In this document: positions 8,212-17,048 of the stretch, in pieces
Layout: the number at the start of each line of letters is the position of its first letter
Position numbering within the stretch: position 1 is the stretch's first letter
Source of the DNA: Cellulomonas aerilata
GTDB taxonomy: Bacteria; Actinomycetota; Actinomycetes; Actinomycetales; Cellulomonadaceae
Direction of reading: 5' to 3'
Assembly: GCF_007991755.1 (NCBI RefSeq)
Contig: NZ_BJYY01000002.1
Coordinates: 186,001 to 250,000, forward strand
Length of the DNA stretch: 64,000 nucleotides
Program-made: the position numbers and the translations under genes
The notes under the pieces: model-generated
Database searches by the model: none
The model's input: only the letters and a program-made list of their open reading frames with translations
Told to the model about the DNA's origin: nothing

Positions 8212-8451
8212 GTGACCACAAGAACGCATCATGCACGTCACCTCGCCCTGGTGGTCTTGCTCTGGGCTGCTTCCGGCACCCTCGTGCTGATCTCCTACTG
8301 GACCGGTGCGAGCGGCAACCTGTCCGTCTTCCTCCTTACAGGGCTGGCCGCAGTAGCCCCTGCGATACTCGCGTATAGCGGGCGCTCACCCGTGGAGACA
8401 CCCGACCTCGGCGATGCGCCCGAACGGGATGACGCCCCGAACAGCCGCTAG
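8212..8451 (+). CDS. Small two-helix membrane protein
   Basis: The 79-residue product has two hydrophobic helices (about 11-28 and 38-56) joined by a short YWTGASGN loop, then a polar, acidic tail. The GTG start at 8212 follows GGAGGG at 8201-8206. No family is recognised. It is the first gene with ordinary host G+C after the island. Confidence 0.6.
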   Translation: MTTRTHHARHLALVVLLWAASGTLVLISYWTGASGNLSVFLLTGLAAVAPAILAYSGRSPVETPDLGDAPERDDAPNSR

Positions 8452-8546
8452 TCACGAGCGGCACGAGCGCTCGGGCCGACTCGGACTTCGGAGATGCGCA
8501 CGATCCGCGGCATGACCGGCTACTCGCTCCGATGAACGGAGGACGC

Positions 8547-8876
8547 GTGAACAATGCTGACGAAACCGACCGAGTGCCGCGAACGCTCGTCGACGAAGCC
8601 GGTCGCCACTGGACGACCCGTTGGGCATCGTGGGCCTCGGAGAAGCAGGTGCGTCAGTTCCTCGGACGTGGCCACCTCGTCTGCGTTCGCGCTCCGGGCG
8701 AGGAGCTGCAGTGGCTGAAGCCTGATGAGGCGCTGAGACTGTGGGACCACGCCGCGCCGCATCTCGAGGTGCCAGGGATCGCCGCGGCGACGCCCGACGA
8801 GCATGGGCGGACGTGGGGCGCCCACGTCTTCCGACACAAGAACGACCGGCTATTGGTGTTGGAGACGTTCTGCTGA
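8547..8876 (+). CDS. Unknown 109-residue protein
   Basis: The GTG at 8547 follows GGAGGA at 8538-8543 and is preferred to the ATG at 8532, which lies ahead of that site. The soluble product carries several tryptophans (HWTTRWASWAS, LQWLKP) and a mixed strand/helix pattern ending in LLVLETFC. No family is recognised. It is separated by about 270 bp from the AlkD-like gene, and that gap shows no gene. Confidence 0.5.
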   Translation: MNNADETDRVPRTLVDEAGRHWTTRWASWASEKQVRQFLGRGHLVCVRAPGEELQWLKPDEALRLWDHAAPHLEVPGIAAATPDEHGRTWGAHVFRHKNDRLLVLETFC

Positions 8877-9149
8877 CGTCGGTCGGAGTAGCCGGGCCGA
8901 TGTGCCAGGGCTACCCGCACAGCGGCATGACAGTGCACCGGAGGCTGACCGTGCGCGCGGGCCCAAGCAGCCGCGCGGCACGACGCTTCGAGTGTTGGAC
9001 GGTGGAGAGTCCCGCCACGTTCGCGAACAGCTCGGGTGCCGTCATGAACGTACGTCCCCAGAACCCACCGGCGTTGACGCGATGATTCCTGTCGGCAGTG
9101 ATGGTCTAGGGACCGAGGAACGGCGGGGGACCTGAGCCGAGGACGGGAC

Positions 9150-9767
9150 ATGGGCGGCACGGAGTGGACGGCTGATCGGGTACTCGCCGAGCTGACGCCC
9201 GGGATGCGGATGCGGGATCTCTTCGACACAGCGAAGGCCGCCACCAGGATCGCGCCGGACGAGCTTGACCGTCTCTTCGCCGAGCCCTCCTACGAGGCCC
9301 GCTTGGCGGCGGTCTGCATCCTCGACTTCCAGGCGCGTCATCGGTTGGGTGACCTCGCGCTGCGGGAGACCTATCTCCGCCACCATGACCGGATCGACAA
9401 CTGGGGCATGGTCGACCGTGCTGCGCCCCGCGTCATCGGCGCCACCGTGATCGGCGGTCCCTACGACGTGCTGCACGAGCTCGCCAAATCCCCGGACCCC
9501 TATCGGCGCCGGACGGCGATGACCGCGCCTCTGTGGTTCGTCAAGTACGGCGACGACACCGACGTGAGGGCCGGCATCATGATCGCCGAAGTGCTCCATG
9601 CCGATCCCGACCCGCTGGTCCACAAGCCCGTCGGGATCTACCTCGCTCACGCGGGTGACCGGCTGCCGGAGCCACTCACCGGCTTCCTCGACAAGCACGG
9701 CACGACGATGCCTCGCGCGTCCTACCGCATTGCGGTGCGCAAGCGGAGGCCGACCGACAGCGACTGA
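9150..9767 (+). CDS. AlkD-like HEAT-repeat DNA alkylation repair protein
   Basis: The 205-residue all-helical protein has the HEAT-like layout of AlkD-type DNA glycosylases, which remove bulky or cationic alkylated bases. The segments LAAVCILDFQAR, NWGMVDRAAPRVIG, SPDPYRRRTAMTAPLWFVK and DPDPLVHKPVGIYL match the family pattern of helix pairs with a conserved W-D and a K-VGW-LR-like site near the end (here HKPVGIYL). It is slightly shorter than E. coli-type AlkD. The fold is well supported; glycosylase activity is inferred. Confidence 0.75.
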   Translation: MGGTEWTADRVLAELTPGMRMRDLFDTAKAATRIAPDELDRLFAEPSYEARLAAVCILDFQARHRLGDLALRETYLRHHDRIDNWGMVDRAAPRVIGATVIGGPYDVLHELAKSPDPYRRRTAMTAPLWFVKYGDDTDVRAGIMIAEVLHADPDPLVHKPVGIYLAHAGDRLPEPLTGFLDKHGTTMPRASYRIAVRKRRPTDSD

Positions 9768-10006
9768 GCACATGTGCCCGGCGCGCTCATTGATCGGTAC
9801 GACCGCGAGCTGCATCGCACCCTGAGGCGACGCCCGCCCGCTACCGACCGCGCCGCGGCATGACCGTGCGTCGAACCGTCTGCGGTGGGGGCGCATCGAG
9901 GCGCCGCCCGAGCGGCTCTCACACATGACCGCCGCTCACGACGACACTGTTGCTGCCGGCGTGCGTGGTCGGCGTGCCCCGGCTCGGCTCAGGTGGCGAG
10001 GGCGCT

Positions 10007-10228
10007 TCAGTCGACCGGGACCATCAGTGCGGTGCGCACGTCGAGTCGGGCTCTCGCGTAGCGGGTGCGGGCAATGAAGGTGTCGAGGTCGAGGACCTGG
10101 GCGGCCTCGGTGACGCTGAATCCGTCCCAGTGGATGAGTCGGGCCAGATCGGCGAGCTCGGGTGAGAGTCGTTGCCTCCGAGGAGTGCCGCCGCGGCTCG
10201 CACCGTCGGCACCGCTCCACACCCTCAA
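10007..10228 (-). pseudogene. Sigma-70 region 4-like fragment
   Basis: The minus strand reads RLSPELADLARLIHWDGF followed by SVTEAAQVLDL and RTRYARARL. This is the helix-turn-helix of sigma region 4 as found in ECF sigma factors. Region 2 is absent, so it is a fragment or a free-standing HTH protein of 73 residues. A TTG at 10228 overlaps the EamA stop by 4 bp, which would allow coupled translation. Loss of region 2 makes normal sigma function unlikely. Confidence 0.5.
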
Positions 10229-11277
10229 GCGGAGGAGTCTGTGCGCGCTGCCCTGGGCGAATCGGCGCCACTGGCCTGCTGCCGCGAGCTCCTCGGTGCA
10301 GGGGCACGGCGAGCCCGTTCACCTCGGTCGGCCATGACTTCGGTGGCCGGCTGGTCCCCGCCGGTGGTCATGAGCTGACGTCGTCGCTGTGGCCGTGTGG
10401 ACAAGAGCACCCCGGCCACGACGACGGCGCCTGCTGCCAGCTCTACGGCCGTTGTCGGCTCATGGAGCAGCGCCGCCGATGCGGCAATACCCACGACGGG
10501 GACGAGCATGGAGAACGGGGCGACGGTGCTGGAGGGGTGCCGGCTCATCAGGGCGGTCCACAGGCCCGACCCGACCAGTGTCGCCGCGATGACGGTGAAT
10601 CCGAGTCCTGCGAGGGCCAGGCTCCCGCGCACCGTGTTCAGGGTCGTGAGGGACGCGCCGATCCGGGCCGGTCCCTCGAGTGCCAGGTAGAGCGCCAGCA
10701 TCGGTACGGGGGGAACGACGGTCATCCAGAGCATCAGCGCGAAGGGCCGGTCACTGCGTGCCTGCCGGTTGGCGACGTTGCCGAGGGCCCATCCCACGCC
10801 TCCACACAGCGTCAACAGGACGGGTAGCACCGTGGCCCCGCCGTCCAGGCCCGCCCGGTACGCGGCGATCGTTGCCAGGCCGAGCACGGCAAGGCCCACG
10901 CCCGCCGACTGGCGTGCCGTCAGCCGCTCGCGCAGGACAAGCCCCGCGAGCAGCACGGTGAACGGAGCGGACGACTGCAGCACCAGCGAAGCCAGGCCGG
11001 TGGGCATGCCGTTGTCCATCGCGAGATAGAGGAAGACGAACTGCAGCACACCGAACCCGAATCCATACGCCAGCAGCCACGGCCACGGCACCGCGGGGCG
11101 TCGGACCAGCACGACCGTCGGGACTGCGATGACGGCGAAACGCAGCGCCACGAGGAAGAACGGTGGGAACTGCTGGAGCGAGAGATGGATGGCGACGAAG
11201 TTCAGGCCCCAGACGAGAGCCACGACCAGGGCGAGCACGCGGTCTGTGATCGGCACGGTCTCGAGCGTGGTGCCCAC
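10225..11277 (-). CDS. EamA/DMT-family exporter
   Basis: The roughly 350-residue protein has ten hydrophobic segments in two EamA halves, typical of drug/metabolite exporters for amino acids or related metabolites. VVALVWGLNFVAIHLSL opens the first half and GGVGWALGNVANRQA the second. A polar Arg-rich tail of about 60 residues follows the last helix. The GTG at 11277 places the first helix close to the N-terminus and leaves 51 bp to the divergent LysR gene. That arrangement suggests the LysR protein controls the exporter. Confidence 0.85.
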   Translation of the reverse strand: MGTTLETVPITDRVLALVVALVWGLNFVAIHLSLQQFPPFFLVALRFAVIAVPTVVLVRRPAVPWPWLLAYGFGFGVLQFVFLYLAMDNGMPTGLASLVLQSSAPFTVLLAGLVLRERLTARQSAGVGLAVLGLATIAAYRAGLDGGATVLPVLLTLCGGVGWALGNVANRQARSDRPFALMLWMTVVPPVPMLALYLALEGPARIGASLTTLNTVRGSLALAGLGFTVIAATLVGSGLWTALMSRHPSSTVAPFSMLVPVVGIAASAALLHEPTTAVELAAGAVVVAGVLLSTRPQRRRQLMTTGGDQPATEVMADRGERARRAPAPRSSRQQASGADSPRAARTDSSA

Positions 11278-11304
11278 TTCACGTGAGCACAATCGAACGT
11301 TTCT

Positions 11305-11318
11305 TACATCACGCTGTA
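11305..11318. promoter_or_regulatory. Possible LysR operator
   Basis: TACA and TGTA arms separated by 6 bp lie midway between the divergent EamA and LysR genes, giving the short dyad within T-N11-A spacing usual for LysR proteins. The site is short and only position and symmetry support it. Confidence 0.3.
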
Positions 11319-11328
11319 GTGTTGCTGC

Positions 11329-12252
11329 ATGGACATCCGCGCACTTGAGGCGCTGCGGGCAGTGCGCACTCACCGGGGCGTGACGGCTGCCGCTGCTGTG
11401 CTGCACGTGACGCCGTCGGCGGTCTCCCAACAGCTGTCGACGCTTCAGCGGGACGTCGGAGTCCAGCTGACCGAGCGGGTGGGGCGTGGGCTACGGCTCA
11501 CCGCCGCCGGCGATGCGCTGGCTGATGCTGCCGTTGACGTCGCAGTCGCTCTGGAGAAGGCCCGTGCGGCCTGCGAGACCTTCCTCGAGCACCCCGGCGG
11601 CCGGGTGAGCGTCTCGGCATTCCAGAGCGGGGCTGAGCTCCTGCTGCCGGAGCTGCTCACTCGCGTCCGGGCACTCGGCACCATCGATCTCGAACTCCTG
11701 GACGAGGACGTCGCCCAGGACGACTTCGTCCCCCTCACCGACCGTGTCGACGTCGTCATCGCACATCGCCCGGACGGCGAGAGCGCCTCTGCGGGCTGGG
11801 CCCAGAGTGAGCCGGGCCGCGGCCTGGTCGTCGTGCCACTGTTCCGCGAGCCGCTCGACGTCGCGGTGCCGCTGGATCACCCCCTTGCTGGGCGCGACGC
11901 CGTGCGGCCCGAGGACGTCGTCGGTGAGGACTGGATCGCGGTCCGCGAAGGGTTCCCGGTGGCTGGCGTGCTCGCTGGTGTCTCGTCCGGGACGGACCGT
12001 GCACCTCGTGTGTCGCAGCGCATCAACGACTTCCACGTCGTGGCCGCGCTCGTCGCCGCCGGTCACGGAGTCGCGCTCCTACCGCGTCACACCTTCGGTA
12101 GACACCCCGCGATCCGACTGCTCCCGCTCCGCGGGATTCGCGCCGCTCGGCGAGTGGACGTCCTCATGCGCCGAGACCGCGCCGAACGAATCGTCGTGCG
12201 TCGGGTCGTCGACGAACTCATCGCGATGACAGCGGCCCTCGACCGCGGTTGA
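11329..12252 (+). CDS. LysR-family transcriptional regulator
   Basis: The 307-residue protein has an N-terminal winged helix-turn-helix (about 3-60; AAAVLHVTPSAVSQQLSTL is the recognition region) and a periplasmic-binding-like effector domain (about 85-295). The ATG at 11329 gives a full-length DNA-binding domain. It is divergent from the EamA exporter, and LysR proteins commonly control their divergent neighbour. The ligand cannot be read from the sequence. Confidence 0.88.
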   Translation: MDIRALEALRAVRTHRGVTAAAAVLHVTPSAVSQQLSTLQRDVGVQLTERVGRGLRLTAAGDALADAAVDVAVALEKARAACETFLEHPGGRVSVSAFQSGAELLLPELLTRVRALGTIDLELLDEDVAQDDFVPLTDRVDVVIAHRPDGESASAGWAQSEPGRGLVVVPLFREPLDVAVPLDHPLAGRDAVRPEDVVGEDWIAVREGFPVAGVLAGVSSGTDRAPRVSQRINDFHVVAALVAAGHGVALLPRHTFGRHPAIRLLPLRGIRAARRVDVLMRRDRAERIVVRRVVDELIAMTAALDRG

Positions 12253-12425
12253 TCGATGCCGCAGTCTCGTCGACCCGGTGCCACGGGACGGCTGCCCGGG
12301 GAACGTCCAGCGCTCGGCGCGGCAGCGCTGACCCCGCGTCGTCGCGCACAGGCGGCCGATCCGCGCGTCGGGTCGTGCCGCGAGTCGGGCCTCACGTCGG
12401 CGGTGGGACGGCCGATGGGGAGGGT

Positions 12426-13637
12426 GTGACAACCCTGTGCAGCCCCCGACGTGCCGTGGCGGACCCTGTGCGTCTGGCTGCGGTCGCGAGCTATCGACTG
12501 AGCGGGCACGCCCAGGACGCCGATCTCGACGCCGTCGTGGACCACATGGCTCGCGTCATCAAGGCGCCGATCGCGGTGGTGAACCTGGTGAGCACGGACC
12601 GGCAGTGCTACCCCGCCGAGCGTGGTGTCGGAGCGCCTGACACCCACGTCGTCGACGAGCTCTCCTTCTGTGCCTACGTGGTGGCGCAGGGGGCCCCGCT
12701 GGAGGTCACCGACGCGCGTGACGACACCGTCTTCCGGGACAACCCCCTGGTCGTCGCGGGCGCGGTGCGGTCCTACCTGGGCGTCCCGCTCGTGGACGAG
12801 GACGGCGTCGTCCTCGGGGCGCTCAGCGTGTTCGACGACGTGCCGCGGATCTTCACCCAGGACGACGTCGAGGCCCTGCAGTCGCAGGTACGACTGGTCC
12901 GCACCCTGCTCTCGCTGCGGCGGCGGGTGGCCGTCCACGAATGGGACGGGCGCCTGCTCGAGCTGCAGACCAGCGTGCTGGAGGCGGTGGCGACCGGCCG
13001 CCCGCTACCCGAGACGCTCGCGGAGCTGCACGCGGGGCTGACGGAGCTCCGCGAGACCAGCGACGGTGCTCGGTCCGCCCAGCTGAGCCGTACCAGGAGC
13101 CGGCTGACCCAGATCGCGGTCGCGTCCGCCGACCGACGGTTCGCTGACGAGCGCCGCGCCCGGCAGGACCCCTTGACCGGTCTGGCCAACCGCGCCCACC
13201 TCGTGGACGCCGGCCCCGACCTGACCCGTTCCGGTGCTGCCGTGCTGTTCCTCGACCTGGACCACTTCAAGGAGGTCAACGACCGGGGCGGGCATGCGCT
13301 GGGAGACCGCGTCCTCGCCGTGCTGGCCGGGAAGCTGGCGTCGTCCGTGCATGCGGCTGCGCCCGGAGCGGTGGTCGCGCGACTGGGGGGCGACGAGTTC
13401 GCGGTCGTCCTGCCGGAGATGGAGGAGGAGGCTGCGTGTCACCTGCGGGCCGAGCTCGACACCGCGCTGGTCGACCAGGTCGCGGTCCCGTCCGGCCAGG
13501 TCCGCGTCTCGGCGAGCATCGGGCTGGCGATGGCGTCCCCCGGCGCGCCGCTCGACCACGTCCTGCACCTCGCCGACACGGCGATGTACAGGCTGAAGCT
13601 CGGGGCGCGGACCGGAGCGCGCCCGGTCGCGGCGTGA
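12426..13637 (+). CDS. GAF-GGDEF diguanylate cyclase
   Basis: The 403-residue protein has an N-terminal GAF sensor (about 15-160, with ERGVGAPDTHVVDELSFC and YLGVPLVD), a helical linker and a C-terminal GGDEF domain (about 240-400). GGDEF at 321-325 is intact, and DPLTGLANR and FLDLDHFKEVND supply the nucleotide and metal site, so synthesis of c-di-GMP is expected. The inhibitory I-site is absent: the four residues at its position are APGA and not RxxD. The GTG at 12426 follows GGGGAGGG. It lies 173 bp after the LysR gene on the same strand. Confidence 0.85.
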   Translation: MTTLCSPRRAVADPVRLAAVASYRLSGHAQDADLDAVVDHMARVIKAPIAVVNLVSTDRQCYPAERGVGAPDTHVVDELSFCAYVVAQGAPLEVTDARDDTVFRDNPLVVAGAVRSYLGVPLVDEDGVVLGALSVFDDVPRIFTQDDVEALQSQVRLVRTLLSLRRRVAVHEWDGRLLELQTSVLEAVATGRPLPETLAELHAGLTELRETSDGARSAQLSRTRSRLTQIAVASADRRFADERRARQDPLTGLANRAHLVDAGPDLTRSGAAVLFLDLDHFKEVNDRGGHALGDRVLAVLAGKLASSVHAAAPGAVVARLGGDEFAVVLPEMEEEAACHLRAELDTALVDQVAVPSGQVRVSASIGLAMASPGAPLDHVLHLADTAMYRLKLGARTGARPVAA

Positions 13638-13721
13638 GCGACAGCCGCCGGAGCCGCCCCGGAGCTCGGCGCACGTGCCGCGTCACCGGTGCGAGCGCGG
13701 GGCGGTGGCCGCCGTCATGGG

Positions 13722-14438
13722 TCAGGCGGCGCGGACGTGGCAGGACGTGGAGGCGCGGATGATGTCGTAGCAGCTGCAGGCGTGGGAGTGCAGTCGGTCA
13801 CGGTCGAGGATGGTGATGAAGCCCCGGACGTAGGTGATGCACCCGTCCTCGGCGAGGGCCCTGGCGACCTGGTTCACGGTGGCCCGCCGGACGGCGAGCA
13901 TCTGCGCGAGGAAGCCCTGGGTGAGCTCGAAGCTCGGGCTCAGCATCCGGTCGCTGGTCATGAGCAGCCACCGCGCCGCGCGCTGCTGGACGGGGTGGAC
14001 GCGGTTGCAGGCGCTGTTGCGTGCCAGCTGGGTGAACATCGACTGGCTGAACCGCCGCAACGCCGCATGCAACGGGCCGTCGATGGCCTGCGAGCAGCGA
14101 TGGAAGCCCTCGGCGCTGACGCTCAGCGCTTCCCCCGCGACCTGGACCACGGCGCGCTCGGTGGTGGACTCGGCCCCGAAGAAGAGCGACAGGCCCACCA
14201 TCCCCTCGTGCCCCACCGTGCCGACCTCCACGACGTCGTCCTCGTCGACCTCTGCGACGAGGGACACCACGCCGACGAGGGGGAAGTACACGGCGTCCAC
14301 GGGACGTCCCGGCTCGTGCAGGACCCGCCCCAGCTCCAGCGACTCGTGGCGGAGCTCTGCGACGAGCACCTCGAGGTCAGGGGGAGCGATCCCCCCGAGC
14401 ACGGCGTTGCGGGACGTCAGGGCGAGGATGTCCGACAC
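13722..14438 (-). CDS. Crp/Fnr-family transcriptional regulator
   Basis: The 238-residue protein has a cyclic-nucleotide-binding-like beta barrel (about 12-130; GRPVDAVYFPLVGVVSLV, VGTVGHEGMVG) and a C-terminal winged helix (about 150-220; TQGFLAQMLAVRRATVNQV). The usual cAMP phosphate-binding Arg-Ser pair is not evident, and no N-terminal Fe-S cysteines are seen, so the ligand is unclear. The GTG at 14438 is chosen because the domain starts directly after it. A cysteine pair in HSHACSC lies at the C-terminus. It diverges from the GAF-ANTAR gene across a 350-bp gap. Confidence 0.82.
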   Translation of the reverse strand: MSDILALTSRNAVLGGIAPPDLEVLVAELRHESLELGRVLHEPGRPVDAVYFPLVGVVSLVAEVDEDDVVEVGTVGHEGMVGLSLFFGAESTTERAVVQVAGEALSVSAEGFHRCSQAIDGPLHAALRRFSQSMFTQLARNSACNRVHPVQQRAARWLLMTSDRMLSPSFELTQGFLAQMLAVRRATVNQVARALAEDGCITYVRGFITILDRDRLHSHACSCYDIIRASTSCHVRAA

Positions 14439-14790
14439 GGGATCCGCCTTCAGGGTGCTGTGCGGTGGACCGGCGCCTGATGCGCCACCTCGCCGTGCCT
14501 GGTGCGCACATACCCAGACGACGCCGCGGAGCGCGCCGACCTCAGCGTACCCCGCCCCTCTCACGGGGCCCCGCCCCCCGTACGGGGGCCTCGGGAGCAT
14601 CTTCCGGGGACGACCGTGTGTCCGGCACCTGACATTGACGCTAGGGTGGGTGTCGTACGGAGTGAGCAGCCACTGTGTGCCGCCCGATCCTTCGGATCGG
14701 TGACATCTGCTTCGGTCGGGGACCTGATCCTGACCGGGAGGCGGTCACGGCAGCAGGATGCCCGTCGCCTCTGAGATCGGAGGCTTGGAC
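14439..14790. other. Divergent intergenic region, Crp-like / ANTAR genes
   Basis: About 350 bp separate the two start codons. The region contains a 14-bp palindrome at 14575-14588 and a TTGACG at about 14634-14639 that could be a -35 element for the plus-strand operon. The GTG at 14791 is preceded by GGAGG at 14779-14783. No gene is seen here. Confidence 0.4.
14575..14588. promoter_or_regulatory. 14-bp perfect palindrome
   Basis: CCCCCGTACGGGGG is a perfect palindrome about 140 bp upstream of the Crp-like start, inside a CCCC/GGGG-rich stretch. It could be an operator for the adjacent regulator or the stem of a transcribed hairpin. Only symmetry and position support this. Confidence 0.35.
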
Positions 14791-15525
14791 GTGACTGCCG
14801 ATTCGCCTGTGAACCTCCCGCTGGCCGATGAGCTGGCCGGGGTGTTCGCCCGGATGTCGCGGGTGCTGCTGTCGCAGGAGACGGTGAACACGTCGCTGAC
14901 CCTCATCTGCGAGCTCGCCCAGTCGACCCTGCCGGACTCCTCCGGTGCGGGGGTGACCCTCGTGGACGAGCGTGGGGACCGCACCACCGCCACGTCGTCG
15001 GACGAGCTCGTCGAGCGTGCCGACACGCTGCAGTACGACCTGGACGAGGGTCCCTGCCTGACGGCGTGGGCGCAGCGGTCGGTGGTGCGGATCGACGACA
15101 TGGCGCACGAGCAGCGTTGGCCGCTGTGGGCACGCGCGGTCCAGCCGATGGGCATCCAGTCCACGCTCAGCGCCCCGCTGGTCGCTGGTGACGTCGCGCT
15201 GGGGGCGATGAAGGTCTACGGGCGCGAGCCGGGGGTCTACGACGCCCGCTCCGAGCGCGTGCTGTCGCTGTTCGCCGCCCAGGCGGCGATCCTGGTGGCG
15301 AACGCCCAGTCCCTCGAGAGGGCGCGCCGACTCAGCGACCAGCTGAAGGAGGCGTTGCGCAGCCGCGACATGATCAGCACGGCCAAGGGTGTGATCGTGG
15401 CGCGTGAAGGCGTGGACGAGGAGACGGCCTTCGCCCGCCTGGTCAGCCTGTCCCAGCGGGACGGCAAGAAGCTGCGTGAGGTCGCGGAGTCCGTCGTCCG
15501 CGCCGCTGTGCGCCGTCGGCGCTGA
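14791..15525 (+). CDS. GAF-ANTAR RNA-binding regulator
   Basis: The 244-residue protein joins a GAF sensor (about 15-165; LDEGPCLTAW, ISAPLV-like SAPLVAGD) to a C-terminal ANTAR domain (about 180-235; RDMISTAKGVIVAREG then EETAFARLVSLSQ). ANTAR domains bind paired hexanucleotide hairpins and act as antiterminators, a known family role. The GTG at 14791 has GGAGG 7 bp upstream; the ATG at 14758 would lie before that site. The next gene, a PP2C phosphatase, starts 12 bp after the stop, so the two form an operon. Confidence 0.88.
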   Translation: MTADSPVNLPLADELAGVFARMSRVLLSQETVNTSLTLICELAQSTLPDSSGAGVTLVDERGDRTTATSSDELVERADTLQYDLDEGPCLTAWAQRSVVRIDDMAHEQRWPLWARAVQPMGIQSTLSAPLVAGDVALGAMKVYGREPGVYDARSERVLSLFAAQAAILVANAQSLERARRLSDQLKEALRSRDMISTAKGVIVAREGVDEETAFARLVSLSQRDGKKLREVAESVVRAAVRRRR

Positions 15526-15536
15526 GGGCGGCTGCC

Positions 15537-17048
15537 ATGCCGCACGCCGCAACCGCTGAGACCCAACGGCGCGCCCTCGAGATCGCGTACCGGCGGGCCG
15601 ACCTGAGCCTGGACGACCTGTGGATGGGCTACTTCACGCTCGGCGGCGACGCGGGCCTGGTCGAGGTGGAGGCGTATCTGGCCGGGCTGATGGCGCTGCC
15701 CGGGGCCCAGCGGGACATCCTCGCCCACGCGGTCAACGAACGCCTCGACGACCTGACCACCCGCCTGCGGGTGCCGTACGGCCGCGTGCTGAGGTCACCG
15801 CCGCCCTCGAGCGGCCTCCTGACCGCACTCATCGGGTTGCTCGAGGGCATGGAGGGAGGGCCGCCCGAGCGGTTGATCGGCGTCCTGGACAGCGCGGCGG
15901 CCCTGCTGGGTGTGGACGTGACCGTCTACCTGGTCGACTACGGCCAGCGCTCCCTGATCCCCTTGCGCACCGCCGCCGCCCGGCCTCGCACGTTCATCCC
16001 AGGGCGCCCGCTCCCGATCGAGTCGACCCTGGCCGGGCGCGCCTTCCAGCACGTCCAGATCATGGCCGCGCGTGACACCGACGGGCGCGCCCAGCTGTGG
16101 GTGCCCCTGCTCGACGGCGCGGAGCGTCTCGGTGTGCTGGAGGTCGGTCTGGCCGGGGTCGACGACCCGGACGACCCGAACCTCCGGTGGGAGTGCCGGT
16201 GGCTCTCGGGGCTGGTCGGCCACCTGATCACTGCGAGCACCAGCTACGGTGACGCGCTGGACGCGGTGCGACGCCTGCACCCCCGGAGCGACTCGGCGGA
16301 GCTGATCTGGAACCTGCTCCCCGCGATGACCGCCACGACCGACCGCTTCATCGTCGCGGGCCAGTTCGAGCCGACCGACCGGGTCGGCGGGGACGCGTTC
16401 GACTACGCACTGTCCGAGGACCACGCCAGCGTCGCGATCTTCGACTCCACCGGCCACTCGATGACCTCCGGGCTGGTGACGGCCGCGGCGCTGTCCGCCT
16501 CCCGCAGCGTGCGGCGCGACGGCGGCGGGCTCTCCCAGCAGGCCGCCGCCATCGACCAGGTCGTCCGCACGCGATTCCGCGACCGGGGCCTGTACGTCAC
16601 CGCCGTCCTGACCGATCTCGACCTGACCAGCGGCAGGCTGCGGTACGTCGCCGCGGGCCACCCCGCGCCCCTGCTCGTCCGGGACGGCAGGGTCGTCAAG
16701 GCGCTCACCGGGGGCCGCCGGCCGATGCTCGGCGTCGGCGCGGAGGACGTCGGCGTCGCCGAGGAGTGGCTGCAACCCGGTGACAGCCTCCTGCTGTACA
16801 CCGACGGGGTCCCCGAGGCCCGTGACGACCACGGGCAGTTCTTCGGGGTGGACCGGCTCTCGGACTTCCTGCGACGTGCCATGGCAGCCGGGTTCCCGGC
16901 GCCGGAGACCGTGCGGCGGCTCACCGCTGCCGTCCTGGACCACCAGCACGGCCAGCTCCAGGACGACGCCACCGTCGTCCTGTCCACCTGGTTGTCAGCC
17001 GAACCAGGCCACGGGCCGTCCCACCCCGAGACGCAACCGTGGATCTGA
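15537..17048 (+). CDS. PP2C-type (SpoIIE/RsbU) phosphatase with GAF-like sensor
   Basis: The 503-residue protein has a helical N-terminus (1-90), a GAF-like region (about 100-230) and a C-terminal SpoIIE-type serine phosphatase (about 260-490). Metal-site motifs are VGGDAFDYA, FDSTGHSMTSGL, LLLYTDGVPEA and QDDATVVLS. Enzymes of this type dephosphorylate anti-anti-sigma (STAS) proteins in partner-switching stress pathways. The STAS partner is not adjacent. The gene lies 12 bp after the ANTAR gene and its end overlaps the GGDEF-EAL start by 10 bp, so translation is likely coupled. Confidence 0.85.
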   Translation: MPHAATAETQRRALEIAYRRADLSLDDLWMGYFTLGGDAGLVEVEAYLAGLMALPGAQRDILAHAVNERLDDLTTRLRVPYGRVLRSPPPSSGLLTALIGLLEGMEGGPPERLIGVLDSAAALLGVDVTVYLVDYGQRSLIPLRTAAARPRTFIPGRPLPIESTLAGRAFQHVQIMAARDTDGRAQLWVPLLDGAERLGVLEVGLAGVDDPDDPNLRWECRWLSGLVGHLITASTSYGDALDAVRRLHPRSDSAELIWNLLPAMTATTDRFIVAGQFEPTDRVGGDAFDYALSEDHASVAIFDSTGHSMTSGLVTAAALSASRSVRRDGGGLSQQAAAIDQVVRTRFRDRGLYVTAVLTDLDLTSGRLRYVAAGHPAPLLVRDGRVVKALTGGRRPMLGVGAEDVGVAEEWLQPGDSLLLYTDGVPEARDDHGQFFGVDRLSDFLRRAMAAGFPAPETVRRLTAAVLDHQHGQLQDDATVVLSTWLSAEPGHGPSHPETQPWI

